From Hydractinia symbiolongicarpus (lineage: Eukaryota > Cnidaria > Hydrozoa > Anthoathecata > Hydractiniidae), in the NCBI RefSeq assembly GCF_029227915.1, contig NC_079881.1, positions 20,685,501 to 20,749,500 on the forward strand: a DNA stretch of 64,000 nucleotides. Direction: 5' to 3'. The notes below the pieces were generated by a model, which was not told the DNA's origin, searched no databases, and saw only the letters and a program-made list of their open reading frames with translations. The first letter of the stretch is position 1. Every line of letters begins with the position of its first letter. Positions 1-11,100 of the stretch are shown in pieces. The position numbers were made by a program, and so were the translations under genes.

Positions 1-300
1 CAACAACCTAATAGCTAGCTAGCTCGGACTTTATAAATATGTAGCCATGTTCTTTATACCTAGCTAAGTCTCCAGTTTATATTCAACTGACCAGCTATTA
101 GCTGCTGTAGCTAGCTTATGTTTGCTTCAGTTTTATGTTGCTTTTTACATGTAGCTAAGCCAGCTACCGTAGTGTTATCTTAGTGGTCTTTGCTAAGAAT
201 GTGACTGTAACTTATTTCATTTGACATTTTAAGCTTAAATTAACAAGCCACAACAACTTTTAAAAAAGTATTACATAATATTTAAGAAGAGTTTAAGGAC
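1..300. other. AT-rich noncoding start of window, GCTAGCTA-rich
   Basis: No coding signal is visible. The first 125 bases are rich in GCTAGCTA-type tetranucleotide runs, which recur across the window (for example near 18200, 25140-25410, 49080 and 61461). The rest is plain AT-rich sequence. Confidence 0.6.
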
Positions 301-3290
301 TGTTTTTAAGCAAATAATGTATTTTTCACATTTTGTGTATGCAAATAATGTATTTTTCACATTTTGTGTAACTAAACTTATATACATCGGTTACATGGAA
401 TATGACGAAACGATTTTTATTTAACATGTAGTAGTTCTTGCACCTTAAGTGTAGTGATTTTTGTTGTTCTAGATGTTCTGACTAAAATGTTTTTGTTTAT
501 GACATTTTGTCTTATTAAGAAAAGTTTTTTGAGGGAGTACAACACCGAAAAAACTTTTTTATATTTTGTATAAATTCTTACCGGGCAGGACTCTGTACAA
601 CATACCGAAATGACTGATCCCTCTCTATTTATAAATTTGATGCGTTCCAAATCGCACTCTTTTGAAATTTTGAGTAATATTTAATGAGTACAAGATACAA
701 ATACTGATTTTTGTTGAATCAGAAGTATTTCCTAGAACCATTCTTTTTTTACACTTTTGTGGGGAAAAAGTGTATGCAATATCATCAGAATAACTGATTC
801 TGTTGCAAAACTGTTTTTCTTTTTCACATTTTGGATTGAAATATTGTTATAAAGGGCATATATCAATAGACATATATATACCAAAATAATTAAATTCTGC
901 AAACTTTGATTTTGTCGTTCACCTCTCATCTTTTATATTTTGATTAAACTTTTGAGGAAAATCATAGGAATTATTTAGAATATGTATTTTGTGTTGGAAA
1001 TTTAGTGCAAAAATTGACGTAAAATGAACTGTTAAATTGATTGTTGTTGTTGTAACATGAATTATGACTCAAACTTTGTTTTAGCATTTTTAATTTGACT
1101 AATTAGCCTAAAAATTTGCCATTTGGTTTTACACTCTGTTCTTTTTTATATATATTTTATGTGAACATAGAAGTACACAAGTAAAGTTAGAAGCCACAAG
1201 AAGTTAATTCGAAAATGAAGAGTGGAGCTAGGAGTAGTAAAGAAAAGTTAGAAGTAGAAAATGAAAGCTTGGGTTTAAAGTAGATTTGGATTCACAAATA
1301 GTAAGAACTTTTTAGATATTTTTAGACGTTATGTTTTTATGTCGCTAGAGTTACGTGTCAGGCAGACTCGCATTTGCCAGGAAAAAGTCACTTAAGAGCT
1401 TCAAATTCTTTATATTTTACCGCGTTTTTTTTTACACTTTTTTGCATAATTAATGTTATCAAACAAATGTGCTAGCGAAACTTTTGGTTTGTTGAACTTA
1501 CTGCAAATGTCATAATTTTTATATTGCTATTGTTTCTCTTTATATGTGTTTTACTAAGCATAAATAGCTTGCTGGCGTCTTCCCAGTTTAACTATATTTA
1601 ACTGGGTATCTGTCTTATCTAATGTTACCTTCAAGCTCCATATCTAAACCTAGCTAGCTAACTGATGATTAATGTTGTTATTCCTCTTTTAGCTATTTAT
1701 ATCCACCTTAGTAGTCCAACTTAGGGATCTTATTTGAGCACGAATTATGATGTAACAAGCCACAAAATCTTTCAAAGACTTAATGAACTTTTAGGGTAGT
1801 GTGAGGAAAAATTTTACTTGAAGAGGAATGATTTTGTAAAACTAAAGTGTGTGCGTTAATTGGAGTAAGTTTTATTGTTTTGTTGTTGACATCCTGTTAA
1901 ACTTCTGTAAGCTCGCATGTAAATTACAAGGTTATATATTTTTACAAGGGTAGTGGTTGATATTTTTACAAAGTTTGTTGACATTTTTTGGGAAATTTAC
2001 CTGGGTTTTTTACATTTGTGGTTAAAATTTCTCAGCAGAGAATAGTATGGTTGCCGATTATATTGTTTGTGTTGCAAACTGCTGTTTTTTAAATGTTGTG
2101 TAAACTTTTGTGGAAAAAGACCACATGCAAAATACTGAAAGAACAAATTTTTGTACAATTAGACTGTGAGCTGAAGTTGGATTTTTTTTATATTTTGTTT
2201 TATAAACTTTTTTTAAGCTTTAAACTAACTGTAAGTAATGTAATTACGGGAATAAATATTTGGTGATGATAAAAAATTACTGAATGTTCAGACTGAAACT
2301 GTTTAACTTTTGTGAGGGAGGACCATATGCAAGTATATATACTAAAAATAATAATTTGATATTTTACACTTTCCAAGTTGTATTTTTGTATGCACTTAAA
2401 TGGCTGCTTTTTCTCAGTTGAATTTGATGGGTTTCATATCAATTTTGTGGAAGATTTTATGGGTAAAAACAATATAAAACATGCCAATTGAACTGATTTT
2501 TGTTCATATTTTGATTTGCTCCTCATAAACCTTGGTGTTCTACATTTATTGTAAACTTTTGTGAGGAAGGACCATATATATATATACAATGTTTTCAAAA
2601 TAATGATTTTTGTTGATTTGAAATTTACTCCTTGCTCATTGCTTTTTCGACATTTCAGTTTAAAATGTTTGGTAAAGTCAGTACGGATCATGAGACAAAA
2701 AAATTGTTTTGTTAACCGGTTAATTTTTACATTTTGTGCATATTTTTGCGGGAGAGGATGGTATGCAACCGAATAAATGATTTTTCAAAGTTTAACTTTT
2801 TGTTTTTTGGTGTTTTGGGTTTGTTTAAGTTTGGTTTTTTTATGTTGTTCAGGTTGTATTGTTGTATAAGCATTTAGGGAAAAGACAATGTTTAAAATGC
2901 ATAAAGAACTTATTTCATAGATCTGTGCTTACTGTTGCAAGCCTTTCTTTTTGACATTTCAGATTAAAATATTGAAGGTTTTCAACATAATCACATAATA
3001 AGATGTATACATATTTGAGATGTGTTATTTCTGACATTATTATTATTGTTGTCGTAACTGTCTGGGTTGTGACTGTCAATGTTGTAACTTTCTACTAACT
3101 AGATTTTACACCTTGCACGCCGTTGTTTTTCATATTTTGTCTGACGTTTTGTTGGGAGGATTTCATGCGATTTGATATTTTGTGTTAGATTTTAAGAACT
3201 TTTTTGTTAAATTATGACTTATATACTTTCTTTTTATGCATTTTCAGATTATTTTTTTTAGTAAAAGGCATATTCAATATACTGAAATAT
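300..3290. repeat. Old degenerate AT-rich repeat array (unit roughly 190-240 bp)
   Basis: Variants of one theme recur about every 190-240 bp: ATTTTGT, then AAACTTTTGTGAGG, then GGACCATATGCAA, then a block near ATACTGAAATAATTGATT, ending TTTTTGTTG. Clear instances start near 365, 555, 745, 945, 2100, 2310, 2555, 2735 and 3140. The short ORFs here are not conserved between units and look like chance. Copies are too diverged to set unit borders by eye. This is either an old satellite-like array or one large decayed element with internal repeats. Confidence 0.5.
311..371. repeat. Perfect short tandem duplication, 30 bp twice
   Basis: The block CAAATAATGTATTTTTCACA plus TTTTGTGTA occurs at 311-340 and again at 342-371, one base apart (period 31). 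It is a younger duplication inside the older degenerate array. Confidence 0.85.
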
Positions 3291-3376
3291 TTGCTGATGT
3301 CATCAAAATTCAAATGACAGAACTTTTCATTTGTTTTTCTGCCTAAGTGGATTTTTCCACGGGCCTAATCTACTAG
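3290..3376 (+). mobile_element. 3' end of a Helitron (fragment)
   Basis: The stretch ends with a hairpin (GTGGA, loop TTTT, TCCAC at 3347-3360), a short spacer and CTAG at 3373-3376 followed by T. That is the standard Helitron 3' terminus: a hairpin about 10-12 nt before CTRR-T. The same GCCTAAGTGGAT hairpin module closes the neighbouring element at 4040-4073, so the two belong to related families. Only the 3' end can be recognised; the upstream limit is a guess. Confidence 0.65.
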
Positions 3377-4073
3377 TCTATATAATAATACGCTAAGTGT
3401 GTCTGTCTGTGTGTCTGTGACAGGCAAAGTGTCTTCATTTTCCTTTGATGTTGCCGAAAAATGCATCTCTAATATGTCAAATTTTCTGACGTTACGGTGC
3501 GACGAAAATAACACTACTTTAACGTCAATATCCTATATTAAATTAATGAAACCATTACAGTGCACCCAAAACTTTGAGGCCAAATAACTTGGAAACGAGG
3601 TGGTGACGTCAATGATTTTTCACCGCGTGGGTAACTAGGGACCACCTAAGATCAATTTGGGTAATTTTCCCAGACCCGGATCCCCGAATCCGTTTCGGAA
3701 TGGACGGGTTGATGACGTCATCAAAAAACCTTTAAACCCTAATATTTCTGCAACCGTTTCTCAAAGGTACATCATCTTATACATTTTCTTGATTAGCGAT
3801 TCAAGATCTATTTAGGGTTTTGACGGTTCTTTGCTGACGTCAGCAAAATTTTTAATCCCTGATATCTCATTAGGCGTTCGTCAAGAACATATGATTCTGT
3901 ACGTTATTTTGACCAGTGTTTCAACCTCTACACATTACAGACAAAGAATAAACAAATTTCGCAATGTTTTTTTTATCTGCACTGCACTGCTGACGTCAGC
4001 AACACATCTAAAACAACTTTTTTTTTATTGACCTTTTGCCTAAGTGGATTTATCCACGGGGTTTATACACTAG
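3377..4073 (+). mobile_element. Nonautonomous Helitron, about 697 bp
   Basis: The 5' end reads TCTATATAATAATACG followed by GTCTGTCTGTGTGTCTGTG, a typical animal Helitron 5' terminus. The 3' end has a GTGGAT/ATCCAC hairpin (about 4045-4056), a spacer and CTAG at 4070-4073 followed by T. No Rep-helicase coding capacity is present, so it is nonautonomous. Internally it carries several palindromic TGACGTCA-type octamers (near 3715, 3837 and 3993) and a related TGACGTCAA near 3604. It abuts the preceding Helitron end without a spacer. The bases after it (TCCATATTAATAC) look like a decayed third Helitron 5' end. Confidence 0.75.
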
Positions 4074-4335
4074 TCCATATTAATACAGTGAGTTCTTATT
4101 CTATTGAATCTATCTGAACAAGTATAACGTATATGAAGCAACAAACTAACCACGTTTTTTTACCGTTCTGTTGTGCGGCGATAACCTTGACACAAGAAGG
4201 GCGCAAATATCGCCACTATACCATGGATTTCATGGCGGTAATTTTATGATTATCGCAAATTTTATCGAATTTTATCTTTTATGATAATCATAATATTTTT
4301 TGCGCGTATAGGTTGAAACTAAAGCAAGCAAGGAT

Positions 4336-4415
4336 CTGTGCGCAAGAACTTGTGAACCTGGCTGTAGCTTTACACGTGTTAAGGGCGCCCAACACTCAGC
4401 CTTACAGATCATGTG
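4336..4415 (-). mobile_element. Orphan fragment of USP-retrotransposon 3' UTR
   Basis: This 80-bp stretch matches the segment at 7695-7773 inside the 3' UTR of the full-length element: GCGC-AGAACTTGTGA, CTGGCTGTAGCTTT, CAACACTCAGCCTTACA. The surrounding DNA does not match, so it is an isolated scrap in the minus orientation. Its identity differs enough to suggest an older insertion or another subfamily. Confidence 0.6.
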
Positions 4416-4624
4416 AATATTACTATACAAATCGACGAGAAATTGGTAACCGATCAACATTCTATTGATGCGTTTTGTAGTTTTGTAGATTTTTTTCTAA
4501 TGTTGTAAATTCACTTAAAAAATCTGCTTTTGTGTTGACAAACTTCGTTTGGAAATATCATAAAGAAGTACCGAGTATACCTAACCCAAAATCTTGACTT
4601 AAACCAATCACCGTTAATGGAACA

Positions 4625-6133
4625 ATGAAACATCTACAATCATTAAAACGTAAAAGGTCTGTTGGGCTAGATGATCTACCATCCTGGTTACTCGAAGACT
4701 GCATGGAGGTAATCGCTTCACCACTAACATACATTATTAACATGTCTTTTGAAACTTTAACTTTTTCAAGTGACTGGAAACTCACCAAAGTGTTACCACT
4801 TTTTAAATCTAGAGCAAAGTCATCTGTTAATAACTATAGACCAATATCTGTTATTCCAGCTATATCCAAGGTGATTGAAAAAGTTGTGCATGAACAATTG
4901 ACTACATATCTGGAAAGTAAGAATTTCATAAAGAACAACCAGTTCGGTTCCAGGCCTCATCACTCAACTGAACTGGCTGCAACAATCTTTATTGACACTG
5001 TGAAATTGAAGGTTAACGATGGCAAAATGGTCGGTGCCGTATTTTTAGACCTCACAAAAGCATTCGACCCATTAAGTCATGGTAAACTACTGTCAAAATT
5101 AACCAGTTTTTGAATTGTTGCAGACGAACACGAGTGGTTCACAAACTATTTGTTTGGAAGATTTCAGCAAGTTCAATACAATTTGATGAACATCCAGTCA
5201 ATAGCGGAGTATCACAAGGGTCAATTTTGGACCTACTACTATTTATTATGTTTCTCAATGATCTTTGTACCGTAGTGAAACACTGTGAAGTAGTCAAACA
5301 TGCAGACGATACTGTTTTATTTGTTGCTGGTAAGGACTTAGAGATCATAGAAACCTGTCTTTCATCCGACATGAATTATGTACTTGCATGGTGTTTGGAA
5401 AATGAATTAATTTTAAATCTTGGAGCAGGAAAAATTGAATCAATGTTATTTGGTTCAAAAAATTACAGCTACCAAACTGTGAGGGTAACATCCACGTATA
5501 AATATCTTGGTGTACTTATCGAACCATCATTGAATTTGAGCAGCAACTTTGATTTAACGCATCAAAAAGCTTCCGGTAGATTACATTTACTATATCGCAT
5601 TCGACCGCTGATTACAGAAAAAGCTGCATTGGCAATATTTCAAACAATGATTCAACCAGTATTAACATGAAGCGGATTTTTTCACCTTAAGAATTCTCAG
5701 ACACAACTACTCAAACTCCAATCTTTGCATAGACGAGCAACTTCAATTATTGGAAATCAATTCTTGACACCACCTTAAGAATTCTAAGACACAACTACTC
5801 AAACTCCAATCTTTACATAGACGAGCAACTTTAATTATTGGAAATCAATTCTTGACACCTCCTGATACTGTCAATATGATATAAATGCGAGCTGGAAATT
5901 TCATTCGCCGCTGCTTGGACAACGATGTGTGTGAAAATTTTGAAAATTACTTCACAAAAACAAACAACACAAGAAGCACACGCAACAGAAATAGCTTTAA
6001 ATCACCTAATCTTCGTTTGGAATATTCTCGTGGAGCTTTCTGTTACACTGGAGCACATATTTACAATACACTCCCGTTGGACATTAGAAAATGTGAATCA
6101 TACAATACTTTTAAGTCGCAACTGAGAGAATAA
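4625..6133 (+). pseudogene. LINE reverse transcriptase (frameshifted)
   Basis: The first frame (4625-5113) carries the RT fingers and palm: SVGLDDLPSWLL, a NYRPISVIPAISKVIEK block and the catalytic FLDLTKAFD motif. A frameshift near 5110 moves the rest into another frame (5110-5670), where GVSQGSILDLLLF (motif B), HADDTVLF (motif C, usually YADD) and KYLGVLI (motif E) appear. A stop at 5670 and another shift separate the C-terminal part (5885-6133, ending YNTLPLDIRKC). Family knowledge makes this an APE-type LINE ORF2 of the CR1/L2/Jockey group. With two frameshifts and the Tyr-to-His change it cannot be active. Confidence 0.8.
5685..5858 (+). repeat. 88-bp tandem duplication inside the LINE
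   Basis: Two adjacent units (5685-5772 and 5773-5858), both starting CCTTAAGAATTCT, differ at a few bases. They lie between the RT core and the C-terminal region of the LINE. Because the unit is not a multiple of three, it contributes to the broken frame. Confidence 0.9.
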
Positions 6134-6399
6134 TATCTGCGTATTTAGTCTTTTTTATGGCTTTTTGTTTATTTTTTTGTTTTTCGTCTTGATCAACTCA
6201 TTTTTCAGCCTTTCGTCTGTGTGTTTTCTGCTGTTTATTTATTTATATCGACCGTTTTTATTTACATTTTCTTGTTTTATCATTAGTAAATATTTCTTAT
6301 CCTATTTATTTCAAGGACCCATTTTTATAACACACTTTATAATGTCTGAAATGGCCATCCTTGTAAAAGATTCGTCAAATAAATAAAAATATATAAATA

Positions 6400-6559
6400 A
6401 ATTTCCTCTTCGGTTAAGTTTCTTTCAGGATAAGGTTTAAATAACCAGGTTTTTAGGGGAGAAATATCATCTTCCAGGAAAAAAATTGGCAAATGATGGA
6501 ATTGCACGTGTCTAATTGCACGTGTTCAGGTATATTTAGTGTACTTATAATGAGGTGAG
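6400..6559. other. Short intergenic AT-rich segment
   Basis: No coding or repeat signal is recognisable between the LINE tail and the old USP-element terminus, apart from a doubled TTGCACGTGT near 6505 and 6519. Confidence 0.4.
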
Positions 6560-7368
6560 ACAACAGCAAGCTGTAATGATAATACTTGTCTAAGGACAGT
6601 TGGTTATGGCTACGTAGAGGTTGTACCCTTTAAGATTCCGAATAAATCCTAAATCTTCCTTGACAGAATATGCATTGACCACTTTGACTAACAAAAAAGT
6701 AATACAGTACACAAGAACAAAGAAGAACAAACTTCGAATACAAATACATTTCCACAGAAGACTTTGATCAAAAACAATGATAAACAACAGCTACAGTCAG
6801 AAACAATAAAAACAAGCAATTCAAACTGAATCAAGGAGTACATAAAATAATTAAAATTTATGAAAGTGAATATCCTTAAACGGATGAATTTTAAAGGAAT
6901 TCATAACGAATTCTTAGGTAAAAAAAACAGGCTTTCCATGTGTTACACGTGGGCTCAACACTCAGCCCTACACAGATAATTGCTATAATGGACTAGCCTA
7001 ACGACACGACCAGCAAGTCTTAATTGAGGTTTTTTGCTATCAACGTCGAAAAATTAGCACAAATGGGAAGAAACTTATAACCCTAATTGGCTCTTTTAAA
7101 AGTAGCTCAGGTCGGCAGGATCGTCAATCCTGAAGGCTAAGTGAGCGAACTTGGTCTCCCTACTGGCCTGGGGTAACAAGTGGGATGGTCAACCCCAAAG
7201 ACAAGACAAAATGTTAAGCCCCTTTGCTATGCTTCTAAATGGTCTCAAGAAAGAGAAGGGAGAGATCAAACTTCACTTTCACGGTGAGTTGACAAATCAA
7301 TGGTCAGCCAGGGTAAATTGCAACCGCTAGGAAAATTTCCTCCCCTGATTTACCTTGTTGCAGAAAAA
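6560..7368 (-). mobile_element. 3' UTR of an old, diverged USP retrotransposon
   Basis: Read on the minus strand, this parallels the 3' UTR of the full-length copy at lower identity. It holds the CCGCT...TTTCCTCCCC block that follows the ORF (7329-7350), the hairpin module near 7169-7200 (GGGGTAACAAGTGGGATGGT), the CAACACTCAGCCCTACACA block (6956-6974) and a terminus ACAGCAAGCTGTAATGATAA near 6565. In the intact copy the first block lies just after the stop codon, so the missing ORF end belongs where the 7370-13766 pair is inserted. The matching ORF end is found on the far side (13767-14330). About 200 bases in the middle (6600-6930) contain unrelated AT-rich sequence. Confidence 0.6.
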
Positions 7369-7369
7369 A

Positions 7370-8121
7370 ATGAAAAAGGTTTACAATACAGCAAGCTGCA
7401 CTGAAGTATCTTGTCTACAGGGACGGTGGATGTAAATAAAATTGGGATTAGGCTCCCAGAAGAAGGTGCTGAATACACTTTCTTGCTTATTACAAGCATG
7501 AGTACTGTCCAACTTGGACCTATAAATATTCACTGAGAAAATCTTAAAGAGAAAAAACAATCCTTCAATCACAAACAATACAACACAAGACAGATCTAAC
7601 AACATAAACGGACTGGTTACAGAACAAACACAAATGGAAAAAATGTATATGTCAAAAATATATAATATAAAAAAAGAATTATATAAAACCCTCCTGTGCG
7701 CCAGAACTTGTGACTCTGGCTGTAGCTTTCCACATGTGTTACAGGGCCCCAACACTCAGCCTTACACAGGAGGTTGTCATGACAGGACCAGCCTGTACAT
7801 ATTTTGACTAAGGACAGCAGGGTTGTCAAGCCTGAAGACCAAGTTAGTAAACTTGGGCACCTTACTGAACTGGGGTAAAAAGTGGGGTCGTTACACCCAA
7901 AGACAAGCTGAAAGCAAACCCCCTTGCTAAGCTTCTTTTAAGTTACCAGAGAAGAGTGAGCTGAACTCTTTACCCTCTGGGTATTGACGGCAAACTGGTT
8001 CGAATGAACTAGCTGGGGTAATATAAAACCGCTCGGATTTACATTTTCCTCCCCCATGACCCTGGAAGTACAGGTTTTATAAACGTAATGATAAATGTAT
8101 AAGAAAGAAAGAAAAAGCGGA
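7370..8121 (-). other. 3' UTR of the family-1 element
   Basis: Noncoding on the sense (minus) strand. In order from the stop codon it has a conserved CCTCCCCC/CCGCTCGG block (about 8025-8060), a hairpin GGGT-GTAACG-ACCC (7885-7898) followed by ACCCCAG, a GGCTTGACAACCC motif, a block with CTGGCGCACAGGAGG (7690-7715), an AT-rich stretch, and the terminus CAGCTTGCTGTATTGTAAAC. Short ORFs in this span on either strand repeat in other copies only because the DNA repeats, so they are not called as genes. Confidence 0.75.
7885..7898 (-). other. Conserved 3'-UTR hairpin, family-1 version
   Basis: On the sense strand GGGT and ACCC can pair around a GTAACG loop. The same place in family-2 and family-3 3' UTRs reads GAGT-GACG-ACTC. 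The A-T to G-C change on both sides of the stem keeps the pairing, which argues for a functional RNA structure. Related copies lie at 13252-13265 and 47724-47737. Confidence 0.55.
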
Positions 8122-11100
8122 TCAACAGCGAACGTAACAAAGAATATAACATGAATTGTTGTTGAGAATAGGTGGAGAGCATTTGCAAACCGCTCTATCA
8201 TTGCAGTGGTACCAAGAATTTGTGGCAGGATCCTTAACATAAGCCCAATAATGACCTGCGGTTAATGTACCGGAGTGATTAATTGTTGCTAACAATGAGT
8301 AGTTCTGATTAAACATTGTGTCCGTATCACTGACGAGAGGTAGTTGCAGGAGAGAGTCACGTAAAGAAACACATTCAACAACTCTGTTGTCTTTTACCAG
8401 ATGTTCACCATGTTTTAAAAACCTTTTAAGATGCAGGAATAAGATTTCACTACTCCTGCTGATTTGCGTTTCTCTAGTACTCTCTCTATGTGCAAAGCAT
8501 TGCGGACAAAACCACTTGTTTCCATCAGTTAGAATTTCCGGTTCTAAAAATTTGCTGACACAAGATTGGATTTTAGATGTCATTGGCAGTGTTAAAATGT
8601 CCTGCATTTCGACATTTACCGAGGTGCACAGGCAGGTGTTACAGCTTACGGACATTGAGATTTCAGTTGAGATTTTATCTGCAGCAATCGGGGAAAATCC
8701 CTTAAGGGCGTCCAAAACCACAAACAAAATCTCTGCTACATCTTGCTGAGTATTAAATTGGAAGTCCAGTTTCCCATCAGAGTGCATTTGACGTTCAAGG
8801 GCCCAGAGAAAATTCGAAGGGTCAACAGGTGACAATGATTGCTTCAGCTTCGCCATGTTAAGCGAAATAGACCTCGCAATAGGTGATAAATGAAAGGATT
8901 CTGACCCACTCTGGCACCAGAGTGTTGGAATGGTACTTAATACTTGCAAAATGGCGTTGGCGTAACAAGTGTTGCCTTTGTTTAAAAAACCGATGTTTTT
9001 ATAGACACTAATTGGTTGAGTGTCATTTTTATTTTGGCTAACCTTTTTAGATGGCCCCTTTCGGCGAGATGAAACACCCTTGGTCTCCACAATGGGCAAA
9101 GCCTGCTTGGATTTGGGTAATTGCATTAAGGAGTCAGTTGACCAAACATTGGATTCACGTGCCAGCCAGATACAAAAAGAAGACCTCATACTGATTTTAC
9201 CGAGATCATTTGCAGTGGAATAAGCAAGTTTGTTGGTGAAACCCATTCTTTTTAAACAGGCAGTGGTGGTTCTTGCACAATATCCTCTTGCTCCTACTTC
9301 CACTGCGAAGAAATCAACTTGCCAGCCATTAACCATAATCACATTCATTAAACAGGAATATTTGGCAACTTTTGTGGAGTGCCAAGCATTCATGTTTTCC
9401 TCACATGGGCAAGTGAGTTCTACAATAATAACGCGCTTAAGGTCATTTGAATATAACACAAGGTCCGGTTTAAGCTCAGAAATGGCAATATGGCTAGGAA
9501 ACACATAGTTCGAGTGTGTGTCAGCAACAATCTTCCAATCTTTGGTAAGGTGCAGTATACCTGACACTTTAGATTTTGTATGTGCCTTTGACCCGGCTCT
9601 CAGAAAGGTTATTTTTTGACAATTTTTAGGAGGTTCAGAAGGAAGCTCAAAAATGAACTTTTTCAAAGTTTCTACCAAATGGGTAAGTACAGAATCGTGT
9701 CTAAAGGTATATCTACCCTGGGAAAGAGCAGTTTTACAAGCACCAAGAATGTGAGCAGAAGTGCAAATTTCTTTGTGACATAGGAAACATGATGGTTCTG
9801 TATTTATTTTCCACCTCCTTAGGTTACTTGGTGATGGCAGAACATCGTAAGTGGATTGCAGGCAGAAAGATAAGAGATTAGGAGGAGTTGCTAGGATGTT
9901 CTTCCATGAAAGATCAAACTTTACGTAGTTCTCCCATCTTGTCCATTGGCCCTGCACCTGAAGTTGCAGTGCCTTAGATAGATCGCTTTCCTCGTCAATC
10001 TCAGCCGATGTTTTTGCGATTAACTTTCTGTACTTGTGAGTGGTTTTTGGTGGTATTACTTCCACTTTACAAATGCCAAGACCGGTTCGTCCACGCTGTA
10101 CAGGACCCCTTATGGTCTTGTACTTTAATTCACCCTCAGCTATGTTAACTGCATCGCTCACCTTCCAAGAACCTGCCTTTAAAGATGGATCGAGTGTTGA
10201 CAGAATCGGATCTTTGGAGTGACGCAAAAGTAGGTGGCCGCTAATCTTTGTGGATTTTAAAATAGAAGTGAGGCTCTTAATGGGCAGAGGGCAAGGAGAG
10301 GAGTCAGCATATAGGGAAATGTTTGTGATGGAACGGTGTAAGTTCAGCCATTTTCGTATGAACACTGAAACCTTTTGCTCTAGGCGCCCAGCAACAGACA
10401 TCGAGACCTCGTATATTAACAGTGGCCACTGAATTCGCGGGATCAAAAGATGTTGCAAGATCCAAAGTTTTTGCGCTCCAGTGTATAAGGACTTATTAAT
10501 GACACCAAGCCCTTCTATCAGCTTTTCCTCCAATTCGTTGATGGACTTCCTGTCTGAGATAGAACAATCAATAATCCGGCCTAAAAATCGCACTGGCGAG
10601 GCATGAATAGATGGGATATACTGTGAGAAATCAATGTCGTTTTCAGGGCTACTTACACTAAAAGGGGTGCTATTGATAGATCTTCCCTTGATGATCACAA
10701 AACTACGGGATTTTTCAGCGCGAAATGTCATATTGGCCCAACTTAGAGCTGTGGTGCACCTGTTAAGGAGTACTTGTGTTCCAGCAACAGAAGAAGACAT
10801 GATGTTTATGTCGTCCATAAAAGCCCTTATTAAAGGTAAGGATACTCTGTTAGAGGTGATGTAGCATGACACAGATGTTGCCAGCGTATACTCCAAAATA
10901 ACATTTATGCCTGATAAAAACAAGACGATAGACAGGGTGCAGCCAGCGAAGATGCCCCTGAAGTGCTGGTGCCAATTGCTTGGAGCAGATTTGGAGAATG
11001 ATTTGCTGTACAGCCCAGAATAGTAACCCTTTACAATGGCAATCCAACTAGGAGATATACCATACCTTTCCAAAGCAAAAAAGATTAATCTGTGCGGTAT

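Larger units (their letters stand above)
4540..6400 (+). mobile_element. Broken CR1/L2-like LINE, 5'-truncated
   Basis: A non-LTR retrotransposon relic: RT coding remnants (4625-6133), a pyrimidine-rich 3' UTR, and an end near 6390 with AATAAATAAAAATATATAAATAAAT repeats split over the last 40 bases. No endonuclease region is present, so the 5' half is missing. The tail overlaps AATAAA signals. The upstream boundary is not sharp. Confidence 0.7.

Noticed and set aside
7381-7829. Minus-strand ORFs of 124 and 70 residues repeated at 12748-13196
   Set aside because: They fall in the 3' UTR of the element and recur only because the DNA is duplicated. They have no domain and overlap each other in two frames.
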